Shown here: positions 50,008 through 60,708 of the stretch, piece after piece
Numbering within the stretch: position 1 is the first letter of the stretch
How the letters are laid out: each line of letters opens with the position of its first letter
Assembly: GCA_903822175.1 (NCBI GenBank)
Contig: CAIJOB010000004.1
Coordinates: 94,714 to 158,713 of the forward strand
DNA length: 64,000 bases
Source: an uncultured Alphaproteobacteria bacterium
Lineage (GTDB): Bacteria > Pseudomonadota > Alphaproteobacteria > Caulobacterales > Caulobacteraceae
Reading direction: 5' to 3'
Program-made: the position numbers and the translations under genes
The notes under the pieces: generated by a model
Told to the model about the DNA's origin: nothing
Seen by the model: only the letters and a program-made list of their open reading frames with translations
The model's database searches: none

Positions 50008-50783
50008 CCGCCGCCCCTATCGACCTCGGCCCGAAGATGACCTTCGGCCGCCTCATCGGCGCCTACCTCAGCGACGCGAAGTACGAGTCGATCAGGCTCT
50101 TTCGCACGCCGGCCTTCGCCACGCCGATCCTGGCCATGCCGATCATTTTCTACACCATCTTTGGCATCGCGCTGAACGGCGGGCCCAACCGTCCGCCCGG
50201 CTTCGCCGACATGATGTTCGTCGGCTGGACGGTCTATGGCGTGATGGGGCCAGGCCTGTTCGGCTTCGGCATCTTGGTGGCCGTCGAGCGCAATATGGGC
50301 CTGCTCACCTACAAGCGCGCGATCCCCATGCCGGCCGGCTCCTATCTCGCCGCCAAGCTGATGATGGCCTACGTCTTCGCCATCGTGGTGATGGTCATGC
50401 TGGTGACCGCCGGCCTCACCATCGGCCACGTGACCCTGCCGCCGCTCAAGCTCCTGACCGTAGCGGCGGTGATGAGCCTGGGCGTGATCCCGGCCTGCGC
50501 TATCGGCCTCTTCATCGGCGCCTGGGCCCCGGCCTCCAGCGCCAGCGCCATCGCCAACATCGTCTACCTGGGCATGGCCTTTCTCTCAGGCCTGTTCTTC
50601 CCGCTGAACGGCTTCCTGCACGACATCCGCGTCATCTGGCCGACCTATCACCTGAAGCAGCTCGCCCTGGCGTCGGCCGGTGCGCCGAGCGAGGGCACGG
50701 TGCTGTGTCACGTCGGCGTGCTGGCGGCGATCAGCGGCGTGCTGATCCTGCTGGCGGCGCGCAAGCTGGCGCGGCGGGGCTAG
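50004..50783 (+). CDS. ABC-2 type transporter permease
   Basis: A 259-aa membrane protein with six predicted helices, following the ATPase with an ATGA overlap. The helix-rich layout with VGWTVYGVMGPGLFGFGI and the late FLSGLFFPLNGF segment is typical of ABC-2 permeases. Its last codon shares a CTAG with the stop of the acetyltransferase gene on the other strand. Confidence 0.9.
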   Translation: MTAAPIDLGPKMTFGRLIGAYLSDAKYESIRLFRTPAFATPILAMPIIFYTIFGIALNGGPNRPPGFADMMFVGWTVYGVMGPGLFGFGILVAVERNMGLLTYKRAIPMPAGSYLAAKLMMAYVFAIVVMVMLVTAGLTIGHVTLPPLKLLTVAAVMSLGVIPACAIGLFIGAWAPASSASAIANIVYLGMAFLSGLFFPLNGFLHDIRVIWPTYHLKQLALASAGAPSEGTVLCHVGVLAAISGVLILLAARKLARRG

Positions 50784-51361
50784 CCGAGCTTCGCCAGCCG
50801 CGCGTCCAGCCCATCGCGCACCGCCGGCCACTCGTCGGCCAGCACCGAGAACACCACCGTGTCGCGGATACGGCCGGTCCAGACCACGCGGTCCTGCCGC
50901 AGGACGCCCTCCTGCACAGCCCCGAGCTTCAGCACCGCGGCGCGGCTGCGGGCGTTGATGGCGTCGACCTTGTACTGCACGCGCCGCGCGCCACTCCCGA
51001 AGGCGTGCGCCATCATCAGCCGCTTCGCCGAGGGGTTCACCGGGCCGCCGCGAACCTGCGGCGCGAAATAGGTGCCGCCGACCTCCAGGCTGGCGTTGAC
51101 GGCGTCGATCGTCAGAAAGCTGGAGACCCCGACACAGCGGCCCGCCACGACCACGGCGAAGTTCATCCGGTCGGCGGGCGGCGCGCCATAGAATCGGGTC
51201 CAGTTGGCGTCGAAGTGCTCGCCGGCCAGGGAATAGGGATAGAGATCGGTCCAGGTCGCCGGATCGGCGTCGCAGGCCGTCCGCAGGTCTTCGCGGTGCA
51301 TCTCGCTCATCGGCTCCAGCCGGACGAAGCGGTTTTCCAGAACCTTCGGCTCGATCTGCAT
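50780..51361 (-). CDS. GNAT family N-acetyltransferase
   Basis: A 193-aa acetyltransferase of the RimJ/RimL-like group. It has LEVGGTYFAPQVRGG and NPSAKRLMMAHAF, where the acetyl-CoA-binding segment lies, then VQYKVDAINARSRAAVLKLG. Its substrate is unknown (protein N-termini or small amines). The ATG at 51361 is chosen from the family start MQIEPKVLENRFVRLEP. It converges on the ABC permease gene. Confidence 0.9.
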   Translation of the reverse strand: MQIEPKVLENRFVRLEPMSEMHREDLRTACDADPATWTDLYPYSLAGEHFDANWTRFYGAPPADRMNFAVVVAGRCVGVSSFLTIDAVNASLEVGGTYFAPQVRGGPVNPSAKRLMMAHAFGSGARRVQYKVDAINARSRAAVLKLGAVQEGVLRQDRVVWTGRIRDTVVFSVLADEWPAVRDGLDARLAKLG

Positions 51362-51464
51362 TTTCGTCTCGTCCCGCCAAAAAAGTCGTCCCAGCGCCTT
51401 GCAACGCCGGATTGAGCACATAGATGAGGCTTGCCCATTCCTGGGCGTTTCCTCCCTAAACTTC

Positions 51465-51497
51465 AAAAGGCCGGGTGCTCGCACCCGGCCTCTTTTT
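51465..51497 (-). terminator. Rho-independent terminator after the TauE/SafE gene
   Basis: A perfect stem GGCCGGGTGC/GCACCCGGCC with a 2-base loop is flanked by T-rich sequence on both sides, so it works in both directions. Leftward it lies 7 bp after the TauE/SafE stop and ends in TTTTG. Confidence 0.8.
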
Positions 51498-51504
51498 TAT
51501 CCCG

Positions 51505-52254
51505 TCAGCCCATGTACAGCCGAACGGCCTGCACCAGATAGGCCGCGCCGATCACCGTCAGGATCAGGCGCAGGTAGCGCTTGAAGTCCACGTCGCTGAG
51601 CCGGTTCAGCACGATGCCGCCCGCCGCGGTCCCCAGCATGGAGAGCGGGATCGCCAGGGCGAAGACCCACAGCGGCGGCACGCCCTTGCCGCCAGACGCG
51701 AACAGCGGCGCGCCATAGACGACGATCTTCATCAGGTGGCTGAACACCTGGGTCGCGGCCTTGGTGGCGACGATCTGGTGGCGGGTCAGCGCGGTGCGCA
51801 CGAAGAACACGTCGAGCAGGGGCCCGGCGACGCCGGCGGTCAGGTTCATGCCGGTCACCGACAGGCCGGCGATGTAGGCTTGGCCGGGACGAGACGCATC
51901 GACCTTCACCCAGCCGTTCGGCAGCCAGACCAGGCCAGGCACCAGGCCCATCAACAGGTAGAGCGTGGCCCGTGTCGGCTCGTAGACGACAAACCCCACG
52001 AGGATGCCGGCTGTGAACGCCCCCAGCGCATAGATGCCGACGATGCGCCAGCTGACGTGCCTGCGGTGCAGGATGGCGCGCCAGCCATTGGCGACCAGCT
52101 GCAGGATGCCGTGGACGACGAAGGTGGCGGAGACGGGGAGGACAAGGGCGAGCGCGCCCTTAAGCAGCAAGCCTCCGGCCATACCGAAGACCCCGGATAT
52201 GGCCGCGGTCACAAACGACATGACGACGATGAAGACGCCGGCAGCTAGAGACAT
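51505..52254 (-). CDS. Sulfite exporter TauE/SafE family permease
   Basis: A 249-aa inner-membrane protein with seven or eight helices and two TauE/SafE repeats (FGMAGGLLLKGALAL in the first, GMNLTAGVAGPLLDVFFV in the second). The family exports sulfite, sulfoacetate or other organosulfur anions. The 283-bp upstream region has a CGAAGGGG-N7-CCCCTTCG hairpin (52288-52310). No sulfur metabolism gene is adjacent. Confidence 0.9.
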   Translation of the reverse strand: MSLAAGVFIVVMSFVTAAISGVFGMAGGLLLKGALALVLPVSATFVVHGILQLVANGWRAILHRRHVSWRIVGIYALGAFTAGILVGFVVYEPTRATLYLLMGLVPGLVWLPNGWVKVDASRPGQAYIAGLSVTGMNLTAGVAGPLLDVFFVRTALTRHQIVATKAATQVFSHLMKIVVYGAPLFASGGKGVPPLWVFALAIPLSMLGTAAGGIVLNRLSDVDFKRYLRLILTVIGAAYLVQAVRLYMG

Positions 52255-52287
52255 GGGAAAATTCCTTCACGGTTGCGGACCGCTTCG

Positions 52288-52310
52288 CGAAGGGGACACA
52301 GGCCCCTTCG
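52288..52310. promoter_or_regulatory. Hairpin in the leader of the TauE/SafE gene
   Basis: A perfect 8-bp stem (CGAAGGGG/CCCCTTCG) with a 7-base loop lies 34 bp before the permease start. The 283-bp gap at 52255-52537 holds no convincing gene, so leader regulation or an unrecognised short promoter region is possible. Confidence 0.35.
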
Positions 52311-52537
52311 TCTGCGGGCCTGCGACGCGACGTGCGCCAGACGGCCGACCGGCTGGGGCTCAAGACCGCGACGGGCCGAGCGCTGGGGTTCCGGACAACG
52401 CGCGCATAGACCTCGCCCGCGAGCTCTCGGAGCGGCGGGGGTGCTATGGAAAGTGCGTCAGTCATCGGAACGGCGTTCGCTTACGCCCAGCTTGGCCGTA
52501 GCGCCAGTGCAAAAGCTCAGCCGATGGCGGAGGAACC

Positions 52538-54001
52538 TCAGCCCTTCTTCTTCGCCGCCACCGAACACGCCCAGCCGTCGTCCGACTTCTTCGCCACGCC
52601 CGGATAGGGGCACAGCAGCTGCGTCGCCCCGCCCTGGCTCGACGCGGTGACCGCCTTGGGCGCCTCGCCGGCCTCGACCCAGTGGTCGAGGATGCCCAGC
52701 CAGTCGACCGTGTTCGGCCCAGGTCCGCCCTGGCAGTGCAGCATGCCGGGGATCATGTAGAGCCGGTAGAAACTGTCAGCGTTCTTCGTCTGGGCCTCCA
52801 CGAGGTCGTGGTACTTGATCGAGCCGCGCGGCACGACCGCCGGGTCGTTCCAGCCATGGTACTGGATCAGCTTGCCGCCGCGCTTTTCGAAGGGCGTCAG
52901 GTTGGCGTTGGTGGCGTCGAGGTCATGGACCACATGCTGGCGGTCGCGGTCATAGCCGGCGCCGGTGTCCATCTTCAGGAAGTCGAACGCCGGATCGTCG
53001 TGGATCAGGTACTTCATGAACTGCGAGCCCATGGCGTGGCCGGACGACTCCGTCCAGCTGTCCTGGGAGACCCCGGTGTTCCAGGCCTGCCAGCCGCCGC
53101 GCGCGGCCTCGGCGCCGGGCTCGAAGCCGTAGAAGCTCGCCTTGCCGCCGACGCTGCGCCCGCCATAGATCGCCTTGGCCGACGCAACTTGCGGCGCGGT
53201 CAGGCATCCGCTCGTCTCGCCCGCCTTGCACTTCAGCGCGGCCGGATCGAAGTGGCAGGCGAGCTGGTCGTGGATATAGGCCTCGCCATTGGCGCACTTC
53301 TTCAGGGCGGCGTCCTGCAACAGCTGCAGCTGTTCGGTCCCCAGATAGCCGCCCGGCCGGTTCAGCACCTGCTGCATATAGGCCCGGCCGCCGTAGCCCA
53401 GCGTGTTGTAGTTGGCCGTGGCCCCGGCGACGATGCCGTCGAAGTCGTTCGGGAACCGCTGGACCTCCATCATCGCCTCGCGCCCGCCCGCCGAGCAGCC
53501 GACGAAGTAGGAGCGCTTGGGCGCCGTGTCCTTCTGGGCCTTGACCAGCAGCTTGCCGGCGTCGGTGGTCTCCTTGAGCGAGCGCCAGCCGAAGTCGGCG
53601 ATCTTCTCAGGATGGTGCAGCGCCCAGACGGCGGTCCGCCCATTGCCCACGTGGCCATCGTCGGTGCCGGCCGAGGCGTAGCCCTCGTCGGCGCGCGCCT
53701 TGACCTGGGCGGTCGGGATCTGGCCCGCCAGGCCCCCGTTGCCCACCTGAACGAACTTGCCGTTCCAGGCCGAACCCACCGGGATCATCACCTCGATCTG
53801 GATGTCGCTGTCGTTGGTGGGATGGCTGTGCAGATGGATGTCGCAGGCCTCGCCGCCCTTGATCGCCACCGGTTTCGCAGACGCGATCTCGGCGTGCGGC
53901 AGGGTCGCGCGGGCCATGTCGGCGCAGGCGGTTTCGGCGTGAGCGGCAAGCGGCGCGCCGAGCGCGAGCGCGGCGCCGGCGGCGAACAGGACCAGCTTCA
54001 T
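52538..54001 (-). CDS. Tannase/feruloyl esterase family protein (second of a pair)
   Basis: A 487-aa exported esterase. A signal peptide (ends near AHAE) precedes the tannase/feruloyl esterase fold: nucleophile serine near residue 170 in GCSAGGREAM, catalytic Asp in YHGWNDPAV and His in GMLHC. The CS...HC cysteine pair forms the disulfide typical of the family. A small lid domain with paired cysteines is between. It should release ferulate or gallate from plant material. It lies 4 bp downstream of a paralog. Confidence 0.92.
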   Translation of the reverse strand: MKLVLFAAGAALALGAPLAAHAETACADMARATLPHAEIASAKPVAIKGGEACDIHLHSHPTNDSDIQIEVMIPVGSAWNGKFVQVGNGGLAGQIPTAQVKARADEGYASAGTDDGHVGNGRTAVWALHHPEKIADFGWRSLKETTDAGKLLVKAQKDTAPKRSYFVGCSAGGREAMMEVQRFPNDFDGIVAGATANYNTLGYGGRAYMQQVLNRPGGYLGTEQLQLLQDAALKKCANGEAYIHDQLACHFDPAALKCKAGETSGCLTAPQVASAKAIYGGRSVGGKASFYGFEPGAEAARGGWQAWNTGVSQDSWTESSGHAMGSQFMKYLIHDDPAFDFLKMDTGAGYDRDRQHVVHDLDATNANLTPFEKRGGKLIQYHGWNDPAVVPRGSIKYHDLVEAQTKNADSFYRLYMIPGMLHCQGGPGPNTVDWLGILDHWVEAGEAPKAVTASSQGGATQLLCPYPGVAKKSDDGWACSVAAKKKG

Positions 54002-54005
54002 CGGC

Positions 54006-55484
54006 TCAGCCCTTCTTCTTCGGAACGGCGCAGGCGTAGCTGTCGCCGGTCTTCTTCGCCACGCCCGGGAACGGGCAGAGCACCTGGCTGGCCGGACCGC
54101 CCGGCGCCTGGCCGCGGCCACCTGTGGCGGTGATGTCGACCGGCGCCTTGCCCGCCGTCACCCAGCCGTCGAGGTCGGCCAGCCAATCGACATTGCCCGG
54201 ACCCACGCCGCCGCCGCAGTGGAGCATGCCGGGGACCAGGTACATCCGATAGAAGTCCGACGGGTCGCCCATCGTCTTCCGCACGTCCTCGTAATAGACG
54301 ATCGAGGAGCGTGGCGGGATCGCGGGGTCGTTCCACCCATGGTACTGGATCAGCTTGCCGCCGCGTTTCTTGAAGGCCGACAGATTGGGGCTGTCGCTAT
54401 CCAGAACCGCCGCCATCTTCTTGCGCGCGCCTTCGTACGGCGCGCCCATGTCCATCTTCAGATAGTCGAAGTTGGGGTCCGAGAAGCCGAAGTATTTGAA
54501 AGCGTTGGACGAGAACGACGGGCCGGCGGCCTTCTGGTTCGTGTCCGCGTTGGGGCCGGTGATCCAGGCGTTCCAGCTGCCGTTCACCGCCTCCGCGCCC
54601 GGGCTGTAGCCGGGGAAGATCAGCTTGCCGGCCTTGTCCCTGTGGCCGTCGTACATGGCCTTGGCCGTGGCGACCTGCGGCGCGGTCAGGCACCCGTCAG
54701 CCTGGCCGGGCTTGCAGGCCAGCTTGCCGGGATCGAAGTGGCAGGCCGCGGGATCGCGGATGAAGGCCTCGCCGCCGCATTCGGCGAGTGCGGTCTTCTG
54801 CAGCAGTTCGCGCTGCGGCTGGCCAAGGTAGCCGCCGGGCTTGGTCATCAGCTGCTGCTGCACCGCCGACAGGCCAAACAGCTGGCTCATGTAGTTGGCC
54901 GGCGCGCCGGCGACGATGCCGTCAAAGTCGTTGGGGTAGCGCTGCGCCTCCATCAGCGCCTCGCGGCCGCCGTCCGAGCAGCCCATGAAATAGGCCTTGC
55001 TGATCTTGCCTTTGTTGGCGGCGATCAGCGCCTTGGAGGCCTCGGTGGTCTCCTTCAGCGCCCGCCAGCCGAAGTCGATGACCTTCTCAGGGTGGCCCAG
55101 CGCCCAGGAGGCGTTGGTGCCGACCGGGTCCTGGTGGCCGTCGTCGGTGCCGCTGACCGCGTAGCCCGCACGCACCGGCCCGCCGAACTGGGCGGTCGGG
55201 ACCGAGCCCGCGAACCCGCCGTTGCCAAGCTGCACGAACTTGCCGTTCCAGGCCGCGCCCTCGGGGATCCACAGTTCCAGGCGGATGTCGCTGTCAGCGG
55301 TGGGCTTGCTGGTCACCGAGACCTTGCAGACCTGCTTGTCGCCGACCGCCTCAACCACCGCCTTGGTCACCGTGGCATGCGGCAGGGTGACCTTGGTCAG
55401 GTCCACGCAGGCCGTCTCGGCGTGAGCGGCGAGACCCGTCATGGTCAGCGCGAACACCGACAGTCCGAGCGTGATGGGTTTCAT
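54006..55484 (-). CDS. Tannase/feruloyl esterase family protein (first of a pair)
   Basis: A 492-aa exported esterase, paralogous to the next gene (same layout, similar C-terminus ending KKKG). The nucleophile elbow differs: GCSDGGREAL with Asp instead of Ala beside the Ser. The catalytic Asp is in YHGWNDPAI and the His in GMLHCGGG. A signal peptide ends at AHAE. The ATG at 55484 follows a ribosome site; the frame is open further upstream without signal-like residues. Confidence 0.92.
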   Translation of the reverse strand: MKPITLGLSVFALTMTGLAAHAETACVDLTKVTLPHATVTKAVVEAVGDKQVCKVSVTSKPTADSDIRLELWIPEGAAWNGKFVQLGNGGFAGSVPTAQFGGPVRAGYAVSGTDDGHQDPVGTNASWALGHPEKVIDFGWRALKETTEASKALIAANKGKISKAYFMGCSDGGREALMEAQRYPNDFDGIVAGAPANYMSQLFGLSAVQQQLMTKPGGYLGQPQRELLQKTALAECGGEAFIRDPAACHFDPGKLACKPGQADGCLTAPQVATAKAMYDGHRDKAGKLIFPGYSPGAEAVNGSWNAWITGPNADTNQKAAGPSFSSNAFKYFGFSDPNFDYLKMDMGAPYEGARKKMAAVLDSDSPNLSAFKKRGGKLIQYHGWNDPAIPPRSSIVYYEDVRKTMGDPSDFYRMYLVPGMLHCGGGVGPGNVDWLADLDGWVTAGKAPVDITATGGRGQAPGGPASQVLCPFPGVAKKTGDSYACAVPKKKG

Positions 55485-55615
55485 CTGAAGCGGCCCTCCC
55501 AAGCCAAGCATTTTCATCAGTCTAGGCACAGCTGACTGGAGCACGCCAGATACCCCGCTCATCCCGGCGACCCGTAGGGCGGCGCGTAGCAGCCAACGCC
55601 GGGACCCATGCGGCG

Positions 55616-55649
55616 CAAAAAGGAAGCCCGGGGCGCGAACCCCGGGCTC
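55616..55649 (-). terminator. Terminator of the acyl-CoA dehydrogenase gene
   Basis: The stem AGCCCGGGG/CCCCGGGCT with a 6-base loop is followed, leftward, by CCTTTTTG. It lies about 40 bp after the stop of the dehydrogenase gene. Nearby ATCCCGG/CCGGGAT arms may be part of a second palindrome. Confidence 0.7.
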
Positions 55650-55690
55650 TGCTTGGATCCCGGCTTTCACCGGGATGAGCGGTGAACCGC

Positions 55691-57025
55691 TCAGTTGCGG
55701 AAGACCGCGGCCATCGACGGGTCGTTGGGCATTTCGCGGTACTGCTGCAGCTCGTTGCGGCCGACCACCATGTGGTGGACTTCGTCAGGGCCGTCGGCGA
55801 TGCGCAGGGTGCGGGTGTTGGCGTACATGCGCGCCAGCGGCGTGTGCTGCGAGACGCCGAGCGCGCCGTGCATCTGGATCGCCTCGTCGATGATCTGGCA
55901 GACCCGCTCGGGCACCATGGCCTTGACCATGTGGATCCAGACGCGGGCTTCGCGATTGCCCAGCACGTCCATCGCCTTGGCGGCCTTCAGCACCATCAGG
56001 CGCATGGCCTCGATGTCGATGCGCGCGCGGCTCACCTTCTCGATGTTGCCGCCGAGCTGGATGATCGGCTTGCCGAACGCCACGCGCTGCATGCCGCGGG
56101 TGACCATCAGGTCCAGCGCCTTCTCGGCCGAGCCGATGGCGCGCATGCAGTGGTGGATGCGGCCCGGGCCCAGACGCAGCTGGCTGATCTCGAAGCCGCG
56201 GCCTTCGCCCAGCAGCATGTTCGAGGCCGGCACGCGGGCGTTGTGGAAGCGGATGTGCATGTGGCCGTGCGGCGCGTCGGGATCGCCGAACACCTGCTGG
56301 CCCTGGACGATCTCCACGCCCTCGGTGGGGAGCGGCACCAGGATCTGCGACTGCATCAGCTGCGGCGGGTCGTTCTCGCCGCCGGTGCGCACCATGCAGA
56401 TCATGATCTTGCAGCGCGGGTCGCCGGCGCCGGAGATGTAATGCTTCTCGCCGCTGATGATGTACTCGTCGCCGACCCGCACGGCGCGGGTGTCGATGTT
56501 CTTAGCGTCGGAGCTGGCGGTGTTCAGCTCGGTCATGCAGTAGGCGGAGCGGATCTTGCCTTCCAGCAGCGGCTCCAGCCACTGCTTCTTCTGCTCCGGC
56601 GTGCCGACGCGTTCGAGGACTTCCATGTTGCCGGTGTCGGGCGCGGCGCAGTTCATGGTCTCGCTCGCCAGCCGGTTCTTGCCCAGTTCGACGGCGATAT
56701 AGGCGTAGTCGAGGTTCGACAGGCCCTCGCCGGTCTCGGCGTTGGGCAGGAAGAAGTTCCACAGCCCCGCGGCCTTGGCCTTGTCCTTGGCGGCTTCGAG
56801 CACCTCAAGTTGGCCGGGCGCATATTGCCAGATGTCCGGACGGCCCTCGCCCAGCTGGTGGAACTCGTGGCTCATCGGCTCGACCACGTCGCGGATGAAG
56901 TCCTTGACCTTGTTGAGCAGCGGCACGGCCTTCTCGCTCATCCGCAGGTCGTTCATCGCGTCCTGCGGGCTCAGCGCGAAGCTCGACTGGGCGCGATCCT
57001 GGGCGCGGTCGGAGGTCATGGTCAT
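55691..57025 (-). CDS. Acyl-CoA dehydrogenase family protein
   Basis: A 444-aa flavoprotein. It has YCMTELNTASSDA where many family members have TEP, then HYISGAGD, an FAD-region motif RLGPGRIHHCMRAIGSAEKALD, and IQMHGALGVSQHTPL near the C-terminus. The length and the segment NCAAPDTGNMEVL resemble the ACAD11-like group that acts on long or branched acyl-CoAs, passing electrons to ETF. The start MTMTSDR has GGGAG upstream. It is monocistronic, ending at a terminator. Confidence 0.93.
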   Translation of the reverse strand: MTMTSDRAQDRAQSSFALSPQDAMNDLRMSEKAVPLLNKVKDFIRDVVEPMSHEFHQLGEGRPDIWQYAPGQLEVLEAAKDKAKAAGLWNFFLPNAETGEGLSNLDYAYIAVELGKNRLASETMNCAAPDTGNMEVLERVGTPEQKKQWLEPLLEGKIRSAYCMTELNTASSDAKNIDTRAVRVGDEYIISGEKHYISGAGDPRCKIMICMVRTGGENDPPQLMQSQILVPLPTEGVEIVQGQQVFGDPDAPHGHMHIRFHNARVPASNMLLGEGRGFEISQLRLGPGRIHHCMRAIGSAEKALDLMVTRGMQRVAFGKPIIQLGGNIEKVSRARIDIEAMRLMVLKAAKAMDVLGNREARVWIHMVKAMVPERVCQIIDEAIQMHGALGVSQHTPLARMYANTRTLRIADGPDEVHHMVVGRNELQQYREMPNDPSMAAVFRN

Positions 57026-57108
57026 CAGGTTTCTCCCACGGGAATTCGTTTGCGCAGCATTGGCGCATCCACCGAGTTCAAACAAGTGTTTAAATGCGTC
57101 TCTGACGC

Positions 57109-57250
57109 TTCCCCTCCCTCATGGGGAGGGTGGCGAGGCGAAGCCGAGACGGGTGGGGAAGCGTGGGCCAGCGTGCTGACTCAGCACTCCGGCCCACACT
57201 TCCCCACCCTGATCGCTGCGCGATCTGTCCCTCCCCAATCGGGGAGGGGA
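57109..57250. repeat. Palindromic repeat R2, copy B
   Basis: CCCTCATGGGGAGGGTGGCG then GCGAAGCCGAGACGGGTGGGG on the left, and CCCCACCCTGATCGC-TGC-GCGATCTGTCCC then CCAATCGGGGAGGGG on the right. Reversed, it matches the repeat at 36187-36327; the inner hairpin is GATCGC-GCA-GCGATC here and GACGGC-GAA-GCCGTC there. It directly adjoins the stop of the small secreted protein gene. Confidence 0.8.
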
Positions 57251-57251
57251 A

Positions 57252-57659
57252 CTATTTCACCGGATAGGAGCCGGCCTTGGCGCAGACGGCGGCCAGCAGG
57301 GCCTCGTCTTCCGGGCCGCCCAGCTTCTTCGGCGTCTCGGAGCGCCATTCGTTGGAGATCGAGAACGCGGCCGAGGGCTTGTAGCCGCCCATGTTGATCA
57401 CGTTCTTCTTGTCGCAATCCATCGCATAGACCGAGCCGACGCCGGTCGGCGGGCCCGACGGCATCAGGTTAGCCGAGGGCTTGGAGATCGCCTGCATGAC
57501 CACGATGCGGCCGGTCGCCCGGTCCTTGTAGATGTAGTCGCTGTCGTAGGACCACTCGATGCCGTTCGCACCGTCGGCGAACTTGTTCCAGTGGGCCGCG
57601 GAGGCCGAACCGGCAGCCGAAACCGCCATCAGGGCGGCAAGCGCGAGGGCGCGTCGCAT
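57252..57659 (-). CDS. Small secreted protein, surface-adhesin E-like
   Basis: A 135-aa exported protein. The signal peptide MRRALALAALMAVSAAGSAS is followed by a beta-rich domain with paired cysteines (AMDCDKKN, AAVCAKAG) and YDSDYIYKDRATGRIVVM. The layout resembles the small surface-adhesin E-like domain, role unknown. The gene is 226 bp from the start of the acyl-CoA dehydrogenase gene, with the R2 repeat between. Confidence 0.75.
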   Translation of the reverse strand: MRRALALAALMAVSAAGSASAAHWNKFADGANGIEWSYDSDYIYKDRATGRIVVMQAISKPSANLMPSGPPTGVGSVYAMDCDKKNVINMGGYKPSAAFSISNEWRSETPKKLGGPEDEALLAAVCAKAGSYPVK

Positions 57660-57752
57660 GTGTTGTTTTCTCCAGAGCAGGGTTCTTGTTCTTCGGAGGG
57701 AACCCTAGCGGCGGGATCGAGAGGCCTCCAGCGAAAAGCGAGGCCACGATCC

Positions 57753-57781
57753 TTGACTCGCCTCGACGCTACTCCTACCTG
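57753..57781 (+). promoter_or_regulatory. Candidate groESL promoter
   Basis: TTGACT (57753-57758), 17 bases, then TACCTG (57776-57781), immediately upstream of CIRCE. The vegetative type fits a promoter repressed by HrcA; no strict sigma-32 motif is visible here. Confidence 0.5.
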
Positions 57782-57791
57782 CACGCCGTCG

Positions 57792-57818
57792 TTAGCACTC
57801 AGAGTCCGCGACTGCTAA
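57792..57818. promoter_or_regulatory. CIRCE operator (HrcA site) before groESL
   Basis: TTAGCACTC-N9-GACTGCTAA, one base away from the consensus TTAGCACTC-N9-GAGTGCTAA, lies 71 bp before the groES start. HrcA binding here would repress groESL in the absence of stress. hrcA itself is not in the window. Confidence 0.9.
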
Positions 57819-57888
57819 CACGCGGGCTGAACGGCGCTAGCGCGACCATTTGAAAACCAACCGTCGATTCGAACGGAGAAAGAGCATC

Positions 57889-58179
57889 ATGGCGTTTCGT
57901 CCCCTGGGAGACCGCGTCCTCGTCAAGCGCGTCGAGGAAGAAGAGAAGACCAAGGGCGGGATCATCATCCCCGACACCGCGAAGGAAAAGCCGCAGGAAG
58001 GCGAAGTGATCTCCGTCGGCCCCGGCGCCCGCGATGACAGCGGCAAGATCCAGCCCCTCGACGTCAAGAAGGGCGACAAGATCCTGTTCGGCAAGTGGTC
58101 CGGCACCGAGATCAAGCTCGACGGCCAAGACCTGCTGATCATGAAGGAAAGCGACATCCTGGGCGTGCTCGACGCCTAA
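57889..58179 (+). CDS. groES: Co-chaperonin GroES
   Basis: A 96-aa co-chaperonin. It starts [21 protein letters not shown] (shortened here as [11 protein letters not shown]), has the mobile loop [18 protein letters not shown], and ends with [15 protein letters not shown]. It caps the GroEL cage during protein folding. An ATG at 57889 has GGAG upstream. The gene is 59 bp before groEL, under the CIRCE and promoter listed above. Confidence 0.98.
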   Translation: MAFRPLGDRVLVKRVEEEEKTKGGIIIPDTAKEKPQEGEVISVGPGARDDSGKIQPLDVKKGDKILFGKWSGTEIKLDGQDLLIMKESDILGVLDA

Positions 58180-58214
58180 GCGGCCGAGCCTTCCAGAGCT
58201 TTCCCTCCCCCTAG

Positions 58215-59885
<1,671 letters not shown>

Positions 59886-59912
59886 TCCACGCTCACAGCG
59901 CTCTAGGAACGA

Positions 59913-59945
59913 GGGCGGGATCGCAAGGTCCCGCCCTTTTTCTTT
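59913..59945 (+). terminator. Rho-independent terminator of groESL
   Basis: A GGGCGGGA/TCCCGCCC-type stem is followed by TTTTTC, 28 bp after the groEL stop. Confidence 0.8.
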
Positions 59946-60025
59946 GCGCAGGAAGAGCTCAATAGGCGGAGATCTGACTCTCGACCCATTGCGGACGCTC
60001 AGGTGAGCCGATTAGGATTCCACTC

Positions 60026-60451
60026 ATGAGCGGACGCGGTAGCGATGGCTGGGAAACGGTTCACACCGTCAACGACTTCCATGACGGCCCTCGGGGAGGT
60101 GTCGCAGACTATCGTGGGATTCCGCATGCCTACCGATGCTTGTGGAACAACGAGGCAGACGACTGGGGCGACGTATTCAACCTGTCACCCATAGGCGCCG
60201 CCCAGTTTCGGGACGTCGAGGAGAATTGGCAGATATGGCGAAGGTGGAAGGTGGCGCATGATGCAGGTCAGCTTGCCGAGGGCGACCATCATCCTGCCTT
60301 GGCTGCCGAGCGTGGCCGTCACAACGAGCTTCAGAAGTCCGTCTTAGAGGCTTTGCGCGTAGACGAGGATCACGCAATCCGAGCCACTCCGGAGTTTCGC
60401 GGGACGATGGAGCCGGTACATGCACTTCAGGTGCGTTGGTCCTCTGCCTAA
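60026..60451 (+). CDS. Hypothetical protein, compositionally atypical
   Basis: A 141-aa soluble protein without a signal peptide or membrane segment. It is rich in Trp, His and Asp: DDWGDVFNLSPIGAAQFRDVEENWQIW is the most distinctive segment, shortened here to its ends (DDWGDVFNLSP ... VEENWQIW). The gene is less GC-biased at third positions than its neighbours. No known family is apparent. It lies 41 bp from R1 copy B. Confidence 0.65.
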   Translation: MSGRGSDGWETVHTVNDFHDGPRGGVADYRGIPHAYRCLWNNEADDWGDVFNLSPIGAAQFRDVEENWQIWRRWKVAHDAGQLAEGDHHPALAAERGRHNELQKSVLEALRVDEDHAIRATPEFRGTMEPVHALQVRWSSA

Positions 60452-60492
60452 GGGCAAACCGATCAGGCCGGCGTCCGCCGACACCCAGCCAA

Positions 60493-60630
60493 CAAATCTC
60501 ATGCCGGCCAGTTTGCCTTCCGGCCTCGGCGACTCAAGGAGCGGCCAAAGAGCCGCCTGCGAAGCGGCGCGCCGAAGAGCGCGTCCTTGACTTGCCGAGG
60601 CCGGAAGGCTCGCATCTGCCGTGAGATTTA
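60493..60630. repeat. Structured repeat R1, copy B (full length)
   Basis: Reversed, this element matches copy A at 964-1100 closely: terminal AAATCTCA...TGAGATTT is a perfect inverted repeat, and the inner conserved block CTCTTCGGCGCGCCGCTTCG is identical to that in copy A. The outer stem is CTTCCGGCCTCGGC/GCCGAGGCCGGAAG, different in sequence from copy A yet fully paired. The small inner hairpin also differs (GCGGC/GCCGC here). Confidence 0.85.
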
Positions 60631-60708
60631 GGCCGCAGAATCCCCTGAAGGGGCGACGGCTTTCGCGCATGGTGCGCGTCCCAGTGCGGTGAGGATCGAC
60701 GAGCGCAG

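Noticed and set aside
52160..52465. Possible 101-aa gene upstream of the TauE/SafE gene
   Set aside because: It overlaps the permease by 95 bp, and the part outside has weak codon bias and no domain.
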